From NCBI GenBank assembly GCA_963729795.1, contig CAVSPC010000037.1, positions 1 to 64,000 on the forward strand: a DNA stretch of 64,000 bases, in the 5' to 3' direction. This DNA is from CAWBBA01 sp963729795. Its GTDB lineage: Bacteria; Desulfobacterota; Desulfomonilia; Desulfomonilales; Desulfomonilaceae. Below the pieces are notes generated by a model. That model saw only the letters and a list, made by a program, of their open reading frames with translations. It made no database searches and was not told the DNA's origin. Shown here piece by piece: positions 17,448 through 26,033 of this stretch (positions are counted from its first letter, which is position 1; each line of letters starts with the position of its first letter). A program made the position numbers and the translations under genes.

Positions 17448-18456
17448 CTGAAACTAAAAGAGATAGGAGAATTCGGCTTTATCGACCGAATTGCTCCCAT
17501 AAGTAGTTTCCGGGCCGAGGGAGTGATTAAGGGGATCGGGGATGATTGCGCGGTCATCTCAATCGGGGGACCGGAGCACCTGCTGATCACCACCGATCTC
17601 CTGGTAGAAAGAGTACATTTCTTAATGCATTGGGCGTCGCCGGAGGTGATCGGCGCCAAAGCCCTCACGACAAATCTCTCGGATATCGCGGCATGCGGAG
17701 GAGTACCGCGAGACGCTTTTATAAGCCTCGCCGTGCCAGAAAGAATCGACTTAGCATGGCTCGACGGCCTGTATTTGGGGATGTCAAAGTTAGCCAGCAC
17801 GTTTGACGTCAATCTTTTGGGCGGAGATATCACAGGCTCCAAAGGCGATTTCGTCGTAAATATTGCCGTAACCGGCCTGGTCCCTTGCGACGAGGTTCTA
17901 TTCCGCCATACTGCCAGTGCCGGTGACATCATAGTGCTCACCGGACCCATCGGGCGATCGGCGGCAGGCCTGGAGATTCTTTTGCGTTCGCCGGATATCG
18001 ATCCGGAAATAGCTCAGACTTTGCTGGCGTCCCACCTTGAGCCCCGCGCACATATAAGAGAAGGCCGCCTACTAGCAAGATCTCGGGCATGTACAGCGGC
18101 GATGGATGTTTCCGATGGTCTGTCCTCCGACCTAGGCCATATCTGCCGCGATTCCGGAGTAGGCGCATTGGTATATGAGGCTCGGCTCCCGGGCGGTGAT
18201 GTGTTGGTTCGTGCTGCCGCGATCATGGGAAAAGACCCCCTGGATTGGATGGTGAACGGTGGGGAGGATTATGTTCTCCTCGCTGCGATCAAGCCGGAAT
18301 TGTTAGGCGATCTCAAGAAAGATTTTGAGAGAGAGGGAAAGACGATTGTTCCCGATAGGAGAGTTTGTTATCGGCCGCGGAATCGAATTGGTACGAATTG
18401 ATGGCAGGCGAGAAGATTTGAGTCCACGCGGTTGGGATCATTTCAGACATCAATAA
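17448..18456 (+). pseudogene. thiL: thiamine-monophosphate kinase, frameshifted near the 3' end (CTG start)
   Basis: Phosphorylates thiamine phosphate to thiamine diphosphate. The family's N-terminus (LKLKEIGEFGFIDRIAP) lies upstream of the first GTG and is best started at CTG 17448, 7 nt after GGAG (17437-17440); no ATG/GTG/TTG is available in frame. The core has GIGDDCAVI, LTTNLSDIAACGG, GGDITGS and AMDVSDGLSSDL. At about 18345-18356 the frame breaks. The C-terminal motif continues in the +1 frame as IGEFVIGRG and SPRGWDHF, ending at TAA 18454-18456, whereas the unshifted frame stops at 18401 after unrelated residues. Either a sequencing indel or a real lesion; a functional protein would be about 336 aa. 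Confidence 0.85.
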
Positions 18457-18596
18457 TGCTGTCTGGACTTGGGACAAAGTAATTGACGCGCTCGAGGGAC
18501 AGTTCTCAGGAAGTTTCGAAATCCGCCCAATTTCCCTTTCAGGAAGATATACAGGTTCTGGAAAGTAATCACGGAAAAGGAAAGTGAGTTGGTGGC

Positions 18597-18656
18597 GACG
18601 GGCATCTTGCCCGTCACTCGCAATAGACGGGCTGGAAGCCTGTCTCACTGGTCTAT
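18597..18656. repeat. REP-like palindrome pair
   Basis: GACGGGCATCTTGCCCGTC is a perfect palindromic stem around CATCTTG. It is followed by AGACGGGCTGGAAGCCTGTC, a second imperfect stem. The GGCATCTTGCC core is the same as in the REPs that flank the RAYT transposase remnant at 33.8-34.4 kb. Confidence 0.65.
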
Positions 18657-18886
18657 AAATTAGGCGCGAATGCGCATCACTTATGACGACAATTGTTTCT
18701 TCAAGAACCGCTATAGTTTTTTCGCATCAGTAGTACAGGATATTGCAGAATTTAATGGCTCCGTTAGCCTAGTCTCTTTTGATGGTCTCAATCATACATG
18801 AACCGCTCTGATCCGTCTTGGGGACGCGAGCGGCGCAGTTGCTTGGTTATTGTTCGAAGTTTTTTGTTTTCTAGAAGAGAAATCCC

Positions 18887-18915
18887 TTGACATAATATTC
18901 ATATTTAAATATCCT
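18887..18915 (+). promoter_or_regulatory. candidate promoter of the Psr-like operon
   Basis: TTGACA (18887-18892), 17-nt spacer, TATCCT (18910-18915), 32 nt before the ATG at 18948. It lies in a markedly AT-rich stretch. Confidence 0.55.
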
Positions 18916-18947
18916 CATATTAAAGATTGCGTCCCAGCGGAGGGAAC

Positions 18948-21143
18948 ATGAAAAAACGTGGCATGACCCGGAGAAAATTCCTGATTGGATCCGCTGTCGG
19001 CGGAGCTTCTCTCGCCGCAGGTTCCTATCTGAGCTTCGGCTCACTGGCTTCGAAACGGGAGATTGCCTCTGAAATCAAGATCACTCCCACTCTCTGTGAC
19101 GGATGCGGCAACTGGTGTGCGATCAAGGTTTACACACGCGGCGGCCGAATATGGAAGGCGGAAGGCAATCCCATCGCGGGAGGCAACAAGGGCCGCATGT
19201 GCGCAAAAGGGCACGGCATGTTGCACGAGGTCTACAACAAGGATCGCATCAAATCGCCACTCAAGCGGGTAGGACCAAACAAGTTTGAACCAATTTCCTG
19301 GGAACAAGCTTACAAGGAAATCGGGGCAAGGGTAAAGCAAATCTCCGGGCAACATGGTCCCGAGTCGCTTTTTTGGCTTCAACATCCGCAAGGGAATGCC
19401 GCACTCGGGCATCTTTTTATGCGGGCGCTGGGATCGCCTAACGTCTTCTCTCATGCCACCACGTGTTTTTTGCCGAGAAACATAGGATGGTGGCTTACCG
19501 TCGGGTCGGCCAAACCCGAGCATGACTTCGCGAAGGCACGATTCATCATTTTACTGGGTCGCAATCCTGCAGCGGGCTTGGACTTGAGGCAGCTCAGGGA
19601 GATAACCTCAGGCCGCGACCACGGGGCTCGCATTGTGGCTGTGGACCCCCGTTACAGTGAATCGGCAGCAACGGCGGATCGGTGGATACGAATTCGACCG
19701 GGTACGGACCTTGCGTTGATGCTTGCCTTGGCTCGTGTGATGATCAAAGAGAACCTCTATCAGAAAGCATTCGTGGAAAAATTTACCGAGGGGTTCGATG
19801 AATTTGCCGCGCAGATGGAACCGTACACCCCCGCGTGGGCTGAAGAAAAAACCTCAGTGCCACAAAGAGACATCATGGAGCTTGCACGAGAGATGAGCGC
19901 GGCCGCGCCCAGGTCCGTCATCCACGTCGGTTATCACGGCGCTATGGGCACTCAGTACAAGAACAGTTTGCAACTCGTCAGGGCTGTAGCCTGCCTTAAC
20001 GGACTCATGGGTAATTACAATCAATCCGGTGGACTCTTTGAATCTCCAAAGGTCAAGTTCGGGAAGCTGGATCCTGCGAAGTTCCCAATGCCGCCGAAGG
20101 TTGAAAGCTCTATGGTGGACGGAAGCGCCGATCCGGAGCGTTATCCGCTAACTCCTCCGGGTCATGGCCTGTGTCATGCCATCCCGGAGTTGGCTATTGA
20201 CGGTAAGCTGAAAGCCGGGTTTGTCTATCATACCAATCCCTTGCGCACTAATCCGAATCCTGCAAGAGTTATCGAAGGTTACAGGAAGCTGGACCTCTTG
20301 GTCAGTTTCGACTACGTGCTGTCCGAGACTGCTTCCGTTTCTCACTACATTCTACCCGAATCCTTTTATTTGGAACGTGATGATGTGGTTTACAAAAACC
20401 ATTGTTACGACACTAAGCAGGTGGCCATAAGGCAGGGTGTGATCAAACCCTTGTACGATACCAAGCCTCTCATGGATATTCTTAGAGGAATGGCTCCACA
20501 TCTAGGTATTGGGCAGTACTTCAAATTCACTCTAGAGGATTGGAACAATGCAACGCTGGCTCCTTCCGGCGTAACGCTGCAACAGTTGAAAAAAGAGGGC
20601 GTAATAGATCTGGGAGGGAAATGGAAGCCCGGCGATCCTAAATTCAAAACCCCCAGCGGCAAGCTCGAATTAGTTTCATCCACACTGCGGGATCTGAAGC
20701 TTCCTGCAGTCCCTACATGGGAGGAGCCGCTTGTTGCCCCGGACAAAAACGACCCCCACTCCTTCCGGCTCATTCACGGCAAGCAGGCGCATCTAACGCA
20801 TGCGCAGTCCATCAACCAATCGTACCTAAAAGAGATCACACTGCTCAATGATTGGGGAAGAATGTGGATTCACAAGGAAAGGGCCAAAGCGCTGGGCATA
20901 AAAGATGGTGACTGCATGACGATAACTTCGTCAGTCGGCAAGGGCAGGGCCAGGGCAAGAGTGACGGAGGGTATCCATCCGGAGTGCGTCTTTCTTCCGA
21001 GCGGCTATGGAGTCTTCTCCAGAAATCTGCACACCGGATTCGGATACGGCATTTCTTACAATGACTTCCTGCCGACGTACTTTGAGCCGGTTCTCGGGCA
21101 CAGCATGTCGAACGAAATCATTGTCAGAGTGGAAAAGACATAA
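18948..21143 (+). CDS. molybdopterin oxidoreductase catalytic subunit (PsrA/PhsA-like), Tat-exported
   Basis: 731 residues, starting at ATG 18948 after GGAGGG. The N-terminus carries a twin-arginine signal (MTRRKFLIGSAVGGASLAAG). The [4Fe-4S] motif is CDGCGNWC followed by RMCAKG. The probable molybdenum ligand is Cys173 in ATTCFLPRN. The rest follows the DMSO-reductase superfamily: FIILLGRNPAAG, VAVDPRYSESA, WIRIRPGTDLALMLAL and a C-terminal molydopterin-dinucleotide-binding barrel (LTHAQSINQSYL). The following ferredoxin and NrfD genes make a Psr/Phs-type complex, working on polysulfide, thiosulfate or tetrathionate at the periplasmic face. The substrate cannot be fixed from sequence; the linked YeeE genes favour thiosulfate or another sulfur compound. 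Confidence 0.92.
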   Translation: MKKRGMTRRKFLIGSAVGGASLAAGSYLSFGSLASKREIASEIKITPTLCDGCGNWCAIKVYTRGGRIWKAEGNPIAGGNKGRMCAKGHGMLHEVYNKDRIKSPLKRVGPNKFEPISWEQAYKEIGARVKQISGQHGPESLFWLQHPQGNAALGHLFMRALGSPNVFSHATTCFLPRNIGWWLTVGSAKPEHDFAKARFIILLGRNPAAGLDLRQLREITSGRDHGARIVAVDPRYSESAATADRWIRIRPGTDLALMLALARVMIKENLYQKAFVEKFTEGFDEFAAQMEPYTPAWAEEKTSVPQRDIMELAREMSAAAPRSVIHVGYHGAMGTQYKNSLQLVRAVACLNGLMGNYNQSGGLFESPKVKFGKLDPAKFPMPPKVESSMVDGSADPERYPLTPPGHGLCHAIPELAIDGKLKAGFVYHTNPLRTNPNPARVIEGYRKLDLLVSFDYVLSETASVSHYILPESFYLERDDVVYKNHCYDTKQVAIRQGVIKPLYDTKPLMDILRGMAPHLGIGQYFKFTLEDWNNATLAPSGVTLQQLKKEGVIDLGGKWKPGDPKFKTPSGKLELVSSTLRDLKLPAVPTWEEPLVAPDKNDPHSFRLIHGKQAHLTHAQSINQSYLKEITLLNDWGRMWIHKERAKALGIKDGDCMTITSSVGKGRARARVTEGIHPECVFLPSGYGVFSRNLHTGFGYGISYNDFLPTYFEPVLGHSMSNEIIVRVEKT

Positions 21144-21195
21144 GACGGTAGGGCTCCTGAGGCGGTTGCATCACATAATCTTACGGGAGACAAAC

Positions 21196-21738
21196 ATGCC
21201 TCGATATGGAATTGCTGTAGACACAACGAAATGTATTGGCTGTCATTCGTGCCGGGTCGCTTGCCAGAACCAGCAGACTTTGGAATATCGGCAATCCTTC
21301 AACTGGATCAAGGAAAAGGAGCGCGGCTCGAACCCTTCCTTCGTCAAAGAGTTCATTCCTCTGCAGTGCAACCAGTGCGAAGATGCGCCTTGCAAGAGAG
21401 TTTGCCCCACAGGAGCGATCTATACCTCACCGGAAGGCGTAGTGCTGGTCCATCGCAACCGATGCGTTGGCTGCAAATACTGCATAGAGGCATGCCCGTA
21501 CAAGGTACGATCCTTGGATGAACGTGAAGGCATTGTCGTCAAGTGCTGGTTCTGCATCGACCTCGTGAGGCAAGGGGGCGAGCCTGCATGTGTCACCACA
21601 TGTCCTAACCAGGTGAGGATCTTTGGGGATCTGGATGATCCCCAGAGCAAGATATCTCGATTCATAGCAAAGCACCGGGCCGAGCCGTTACGACCCGACC
21701 TTAACACGCGTCCCAAAGTCTTCTACAAAAGGAGTTGA
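21196..21738 (+). CDS. four-cluster ferredoxin subunit (PsrB/PhsB-like)
   Basis: 180 residues. Four Cys groups are in order: CIGCHSCRVAC; CNQCEDAPCKRVCPTGA; CVGCKYCIEACPYKVR; CWFCIDL-x5-EPACVTTCPNQ. These bind four [4Fe-4S] clusters that carry electrons between the NrfD membrane subunit and the molybdenum subunit. ATG 21196 is used (GGGAGA upstream); the frame from 21007 overlaps the preceding gene and is not coding before this point. No signal peptide, as expected for a subunit exported by hitch-hiking on the Tat substrate. Confidence 0.93.
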   Translation: MPRYGIAVDTTKCIGCHSCRVACQNQQTLEYRQSFNWIKEKERGSNPSFVKEFIPLQCNQCEDAPCKRVCPTGAIYTSPEGVVLVHRNRCVGCKYCIEACPYKVRSLDEREGIVVKCWFCIDLVRQGGEPACVTTCPNQVRIFGDLDDPQSKISRFIAKHRAEPLRPDLNTRPKVFYKRS

Positions 21739-21740
21739 CC

Positions 21741-22628
21741 ATGCCTGAAAACGCATGGGGATGGCTGATCATTTCGTATCTCTTCCTGGCCGGAGCTGGA
21801 GCCGGCGCTTTTCTAGCAGCCGTGGCTTGCGATCTTCTCGCTCCCGACTGGTCCAAATCTTTGGCGCGTGCGGGGTCACTCGCTTCCGGGCCACTCGTGG
21901 CGCTGGGGACTGCTTGTCTGGTGTTTGACCTCGAAGCTGGTTTTTGGCAGCCGTGGCGCCAATTATACCTAATCAGCAATCTCACTAGTATGATTTCGTG
22001 GGGTGTAATAATCTTGTCGGCTTTCATTCCGGTAGCGCTTCTCTATGCCGCGGCACTTAATGAAATATCCTTTGTGGGCCGGTACGCAAAGAAATACTTG
22101 CGTCACCTTGAGGTCATAGGGAGTATCCTCGCTGTCGGTACCGCGGGATATACCGGCGTGCTCATTGCTGTGGTTAACGGGATTCCTTTCTGGAACACTC
22201 CGGTTATGCCAGTGCTCTTCATGGCTTCAGCTATGTCCACCGGCCTGGCGGTCGCCATGATCGGCGCGGCGATCATTGATATCAGCACAATACGAACCTT
22301 GTCGAATTTCGCCCTGGGCCATGTCATATTCCTCTCCGTTGAAGCAGTTGTGCTCATGCTATTCATCTTCATGTCATTGACACGATCTGTTGAGGCAGCC
22401 GTTTCTGCCAATATTTTACTTTCCGGATTCTTGAGCCCGTACTTCTGGGCGCTGGTTGTGATGGTGGGACTCCTTGTCCCCTTTGTGCTGAGCATCGTCG
22501 AATACTATGAATATGGTGAAATGTCGAAATATCTGGTTGTTGGCGCGGACCTGTGTGTTCTGATCGGTGGCATGAGCCTGAGGGCATTGATAATTTTCTC
22601 AGCCACACCTCCACAGATAATCTCTTAG
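21741..22628 (+). CDS. NrfD/PsrC-family membrane subunit
   Basis: 295 residues, highly hydrophobic, with 8-9 membrane helices. It starts WGWLIISYLFLAGAGAGAFLAA, the typical NrfD opening. It anchors the complex and exchanges electrons with the menaquinone pool. ATG 21741 lies 2 nt after the ferredoxin stop, with GGAG at 21730-21733, so translation is coupled. Order catalytic-ferredoxin-NrfD is the standard Psr arrangement. Confidence 0.9.
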   Translation: MPENAWGWLIISYLFLAGAGAGAFLAAVACDLLAPDWSKSLARAGSLASGPLVALGTACLVFDLEAGFWQPWRQLYLISNLTSMISWGVIILSAFIPVALLYAAALNEISFVGRYAKKYLRHLEVIGSILAVGTAGYTGVLIAVVNGIPFWNTPVMPVLFMASAMSTGLAVAMIGAAIIDISTIRTLSNFALGHVIFLSVEAVVLMLFIFMSLTRSVEAAVSANILLSGFLSPYFWALVVMVGLLVPFVLSIVEYYEYGEMSKYLVVGADLCVLIGGMSLRALIIFSATPPQIIS

Positions 22629-22675
22629 TCCAAGACCTGCATGTAACGCGCCTGTTGGCCGAAAAGGATAAAACA

Positions 22676-23107
22676 ATGGCAGAAGAGGACAAAAACAGTT
22701 GCTTAGAGGCTGAAGAAGCTCAAGCACCGGCAGGAGACGGGCCGGAAGAGCAGCAAATCGTTGCTGAGACAGGCGAAGAGAAAGAACCGATCCAGGGCGT
22801 TCGGTCGCCTAATCAAAAGCGCGGTCGGATGATAGCAGCGGGTTTGGTGACGGCTGTCATCCTCTCTGTCGTTGCCGTTCTCGTGGCAGGGGTCTTTCAG
22901 TTCGGCTTCAGATGGTTAAGGCCATGTTCGAAGGATTTGCCGGTGAATGATCCATCGCCGAAATTTTGGCAGGAGTTGGTTTCTGAAAAAGTTCCCGCTC
23001 AAACCCTTGGTGTTCCGGTGACACTGGCGCCAAAGGTGCAGTTCAAGGAGGCCGCTCCCATTTCAGAGGTATCGGGGGCGGACGCCCAAACGACGGAAAG
23101 AAAATAA
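22676..23107 (+). CDS. single-membrane-span protein of the Psr-like operon
   Basis: 143 residues from ATG 22676. The acidic N-terminus (about 1-50, Glu/Ala-rich) is followed by a basic patch (NQKRGRM), one transmembrane helix (IAAGLVTAVILSVVAVLVAG) and a ~70-residue extracytoplasmic tail with one Cys (LRPCSKDL). No family recognised. It sits between the NrfD gene and the YeeE halves on the same strand with short gaps, so it is probably an accessory of this complex or of sulfur transport. The frame upstream of 22676 overlaps nrfD and is rejected. Confidence 0.7.
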   Translation: MAEEDKNSCLEAEEAQAPAGDGPEEQQIVAETGEEKEPIQGVRSPNQKRGRMIAAGLVTAVILSVVAVLVAGVFQFGFRWLRPCSKDLPVNDPSPKFWQELVSEKVPAQTLGVPVTLAPKVQFKEAAPISEVSGADAQTTERK

Positions 23108-23130
23108 TTATCAGAAAGGGAGAAGTGACA

Positions 23131-23658
23131 ATGAGGGATTTGGAATATGCCAAGGGATTCTGGAACCCGTACGTAGCCGGAATAGCCTTGGGATTGGTAC
23201 TGTTGTTGACGTTTTATCTGATGGGCACAGGCCTTGGGGCCTCCGGCGCGGTGGCCAGGACCGCAGCGGTGATCGCTCATGCAGCCGCCCCGACAACTGT
23301 GGAACATAATCCCTATTACAAGGCGTTTTACAAACCCGGAGGCAAAAACCCGCTTGTGAGCTGGATGGTCTTAGAGGTGGCAGGCGTCTTTATAGGAGGG
23401 CTGATCGCAGTAGTGACCGCTCGCAGGTTTAGACCCGGTGTAGGAAGAGGGCCCACCGCGAGCGTCGGCCTGAGATTAGGCCTGGCTTTCGGTGGAGGCG
23501 CAATCGGTGGAATAGGCACCCGTTTTGCTATGGGGTGCACCAGCGGGCAAGCATTAAGCGGAGGAGCAACTATGGCGATAGGTAGTTGGGTGTTCATGAT
23601 GACCGTCTTCGCCACAGCGTTCGTTGCCGCCTACTTTGTCAGGAGGGAATGGTCATGA
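23131..23658 (+). CDS. YeeE/YedE-family transporter, first half
   Basis: 175 residues with four to five membrane helices. The family hallmark GTRFAMGCTSGQALSGG lies near residue 135; the Cys of GCTSG is the conserved substrate-relaying residue in thiosulfate-uptake YeeE proteins. The gene overlaps the next by ATGA, and the two together equal one full-length YeeE. ATG 23131 has AAAGGGAGAAG upstream. It probably imports thiosulfate or another sulfur species for, or from, the linked oxidoreductase; the direction and substrate are inferred. Confidence 0.88.
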   Translation: MRDLEYAKGFWNPYVAGIALGLVLLLTFYLMGTGLGASGAVARTAAVIAHAAAPTTVEHNPYYKAFYKPGGKNPLVSWMVLEVAGVFIGGLIAVVTARRFRPGVGRGPTASVGLRLGLAFGGGAIGGIGTRFAMGCTSGQALSGGATMAIGSWVFMMTVFATAFVAAYFVRREWS

Positions 23659-24257
23659 GTGGTCCACTTTATCTTGCAGGTGCTTTCGGACCCGGGGCCA
23701 GTCTATGGGTAGCACTGGGCGTGGGAATACTCTTTGGCTTTGTCCTGGAGAGGGCAGGTTTCGGGGATGCCCGCAATCTCACTAATATCTTCTATTTCAG
23801 AGATATGCGGGTCCTTAAAGTGATGTTTTCAGCAATAGTCACGGCACTGGTCGGGCTGATTGTGTTAAGTTGGATAGGCTTGTTCGACTACTCGATGCTC
23901 GTGGACTATTCCTTGCTGCAAACGTATTTGTGGCCTCAGCTTGTGGGCGGAGTTTTGTTCGGCCTCGGCTTCGTGATTGGCGGATATTGCCCTGGAACAT
24001 CCGCGGTCGGGATCATGTCGGGCAAACTGGATGCACTCGTCTACCTGCTTGGAATGATCGTTGGCATCTGGGTATTTGCCGCGGGATTTCCTGTCTGGGG
24101 CGGATTCTACAAGAGTTCCCCTCTAGGAAGAGTGACTCTCTGGCAAGAATTCGGCACGAGCAAGGAACTGATTGCCGCTGCCGTAGTAGTGATGGCGCTC
24201 GCTGCCTTTTGGCTTGCCGGCCTAGCCGAAAAATGGGCTCCGTACGACAAAAAGTAG
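23655..24257 (+). CDS. YeeE/YedE-family transporter, second half
   Basis: 200 residues, five to six membrane helices. It contains GFVLERAGFGDARNL at the start and GGYCPGTSAVGIMSGKLDAL near residue 112, the second conserved Cys motif. Starts at ATG 23655, overlapping the stop of the first half by 4 bases. The split into two co-translated halves is common in this family. Downstream, a small exported protein and a Rieske/cytochrome b pair follow. Confidence 0.88.
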   Translation: MSGPLYLAGAFGPGASLWVALGVGILFGFVLERAGFGDARNLTNIFYFRDMRVLKVMFSAIVTALVGLIVLSWIGLFDYSMLVDYSLLQTYLWPQLVGGVLFGLGFVIGGYCPGTSAVGIMSGKLDALVYLLGMIVGIWVFAAGFPVWGGFYKSSPLGRVTLWQEFGTSKELIAAAVVVMALAAFWLAGLAEKWAPYDKK

Positions 24258-24315
24258 GGGCAAGAACGCTTTTTCATGCTAAGAACTGGCTATTAATTAC
24301 TTTTGAGGAGGGCGA

Positions 24316-24567
24316 ATGATGAGCAAGATCGTGAGGTTGATTGTAGTGCTGTTTGCTTTGGTAGCCTTTGGCATGGCCACCGTGGCTGTGGCCGCAGACT
24401 TTTACGTGGTCAAGGGTGCTGCCGGGAAGGTCGCTGTCACTGACAAAAAGCCGGCTGACGTGAAGTCCATCGTCAAGGGCCCATTCAAGACCAAAGCGGA
24501 GGCTGAAAACGCAATGAAGGCTGCGTCCGCAAAGAAGCCTGCCATGCCCCCTGCTGAAGGCTGTTAA
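24316..24567 (+). CDS. small exported protein, 83 aa
   Basis: A Sec signal peptide (MMSKIVRLIVVLFALVAFGM, cleavage probably after VAVAA near residue 27) precedes a 55-residue Lys/Ala-rich mature part: DFYVVKGAAGKVAVTDKKP. It ends in PPAEGC, with a lone C-terminal Cys. A strong GAGGAGGG precedes the ATG pair. No family recognised. It lies between the YeeE halves and the Rieske gene, so a periplasmic role in the same sulfur pathway is possible but unproven. Confidence 0.7.
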   Translation: MMSKIVRLIVVLFALVAFGMATVAVAADFYVVKGAAGKVAVTDKKPADVKSIVKGPFKTKAEAENAMKAASAKKPAMPPAEGC

Positions 24568-24655
24568 CCTTGCTGGCCGGTTCCGTGCGGGAACCATACG
24601 GGGTACTGCACGGAGCTGGTCCGCCAACTCCCTGATCCTGCTGAAAGCTACCGCC

Positions 24656-25119
24656 TTGGCTAAGCCGACTTCTACGACCAAGCGATTTTTCCTTCAATCC
24701 CTCTTGGTTTTCCTCTCTGCCGCGGTTGCTGGAATGGGGGCATGGGGCATTGGTAGATTCGCCTTTTTCAAAATAGGGAAAGACCGAGGCGACGGGAGAT
24801 TCCCGAAGATATCCTCGACAAGCTTCGGCCAAATGTCCCGATGCATGTGCCCGAAGCCGGTTGCTGGCTCGTCAGACGCGAGGTCGGCGAGCAGGTTATG
24901 GCGTTCGACGACCGCTGCACGCATCTCGGGTGCCGACAGCGGTGGAATCCGGAATTGAAACTTTTCGAATGCCCATGCCACGGCAGCGAGTTTGATGTTG
25001 AAGGGAAGGTGAAGCGCGGTCCTGCAACCCGCCCCATGCTGCGGCTCTTCTTGGCAAAGAGTGACAATGACAAACTGCGCCTGCTGGAAAAGCCTGTGGC
25101 AAAATCGAGGACCTCTTGA
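24656..25119 (+). pseudogene. Rieske [2Fe-2S] protein, frameshifted
   Basis: Two frames together make one Rieske subunit. The first (TTG 24656) has a charged N-terminus and membrane anchor (KRFFLQSLLVFLSAAVAG), ending near GRFAFFKIGKDRG. The second continues with REIPEDILDKLRPNVP and carries both cluster motifs, CTHLGC and CPCHGSEF (ligands Cys/His, Cys/His), ending at 25119. The switch is a loss of one base (or gain of two) around 24783-24796. If restored, the protein would be about 155 aa. It would pass electrons to or from the cytochrome b encoded next. It may be a real lesion or a sequence error; the start codon is uncertain. Confidence 0.8.
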
Positions 25120-25176
25120 ATTCTCCGGCCGCAATGCTTGTGACTGGAAGAACAAAGAAACTGTGATGGCCCTCTG

Positions 25177-25812
25177 ATGTCAAGAGGATCCTTTTCAGCG
25201 TTTCTCATCCACCTTCACCCTCGATTCATCCCCGAAAGCTCGTCTAGAGTTCGGTTCACCTGGTGTATGGGAGGACTCGCGTTCTGGTTGTTCCTGCTGG
25301 AGGTGTTCACCGGGGCACTGCTTCTCCTGTACTATATTCCCACTGCCAGTCTGGCTTATACTTCCGTGCAGTCCATCTCCTACGTGGTGACTTACGGCTT
25401 CTTTGTGCGAAACCTGCACTATTGGTGCGGCCAATTGATGATTGTTGCGGTGGCTTTGCATCTTATACGGGTTTTTCTTACAGGATCCTTTGCTCCGCCA
25501 AGGCATTTGAATTGGCTGATCGGCCTAATGCTGTTGGTCGCCACACTTTTTGTCGACTTCACAGGGTACCTGCTTGTTTGGGACGATAGAGGCTTGTGTG
25601 CTTGGACCATCGCGAGGAACCTTACCCAAACCGTGCCCGTTGCCGGGCCGCTCATGGCAAACCTGCTCTTCGGACCTCAGGAAGTCGGCAACCTCGCCCT
25701 CGTACGCGTGTATGCATGGCACGTGATCCTTCTGCCCGGCTTCTTAATTATCACAATGCTTTGGCATTTCTGGAAGATCCGCAGAGACGGCGGCATTTCA
25801 CAGCCGCTCTGA
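25177..25812 (+). CDS. cytochrome b/b6-type subunit (four-helix N-terminal half)
   Basis: 211 residues, corresponding to the b6 half of a bc/bf complex. The two haem-b ligand pairs are clear: His81 and His95 in NLHYWCGQLMIVAVALHLI, and His182 and His197 in WHVILLPGFLIITMLWHFW, with the canonical 13/14-residue spacing. There is no subunit IV-like gene after it. With the Rieske protein before it, it suggests a menaquinol oxidising module linked to the Psr-like operon. ATG 25177 has only a weak ribosome-binding site. Confidence 0.9.
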   Translation: MSRGSFSAFLIHLHPRFIPESSSRVRFTWCMGGLAFWLFLLEVFTGALLLLYYIPTASLAYTSVQSISYVVTYGFFVRNLHYWCGQLMIVAVALHLIRVFLTGSFAPPRHLNWLIGLMLLVATLFVDFTGYLLVWDDRGLCAWTIARNLTQTVPVAGPLMANLLFGPQEVGNLALVRVYAWHVILLPGFLIITMLWHFWKIRRDGGISQPL

Positions 25813-26033
25813 GTACAGGCCGATTTAGTGAGCCCTCAATAATAGTGTCAACCCTTTCCGTCCTTGCCTTTTGAAAATCCCGCTGCAACGTGTACTTAAC
25901 GGAGCGGAACGCGGTAGTGTGCGCAAAAAGCAGCGGGAACGGTTATAAAAGGCTTTCCTGTCTCCGATTCGGCAAATTCGTTGGGCTAAATTACTCGGCC
26001 GTAGCCGCCTGTCACGAATCAGGAGCGATGAGA

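Larger units (their letters stand above)
18457..18947. other. intergenic region upstream of the respiratory operon
   Basis: 491 nt with no gene. It contains the REP-like palindromes at 18597-18656 and the candidate promoter at 18887-18915, both annotated separately. The last 60 nt are very AT-rich, with a palindromic ATATTTAAATAT. Confidence 0.6.
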
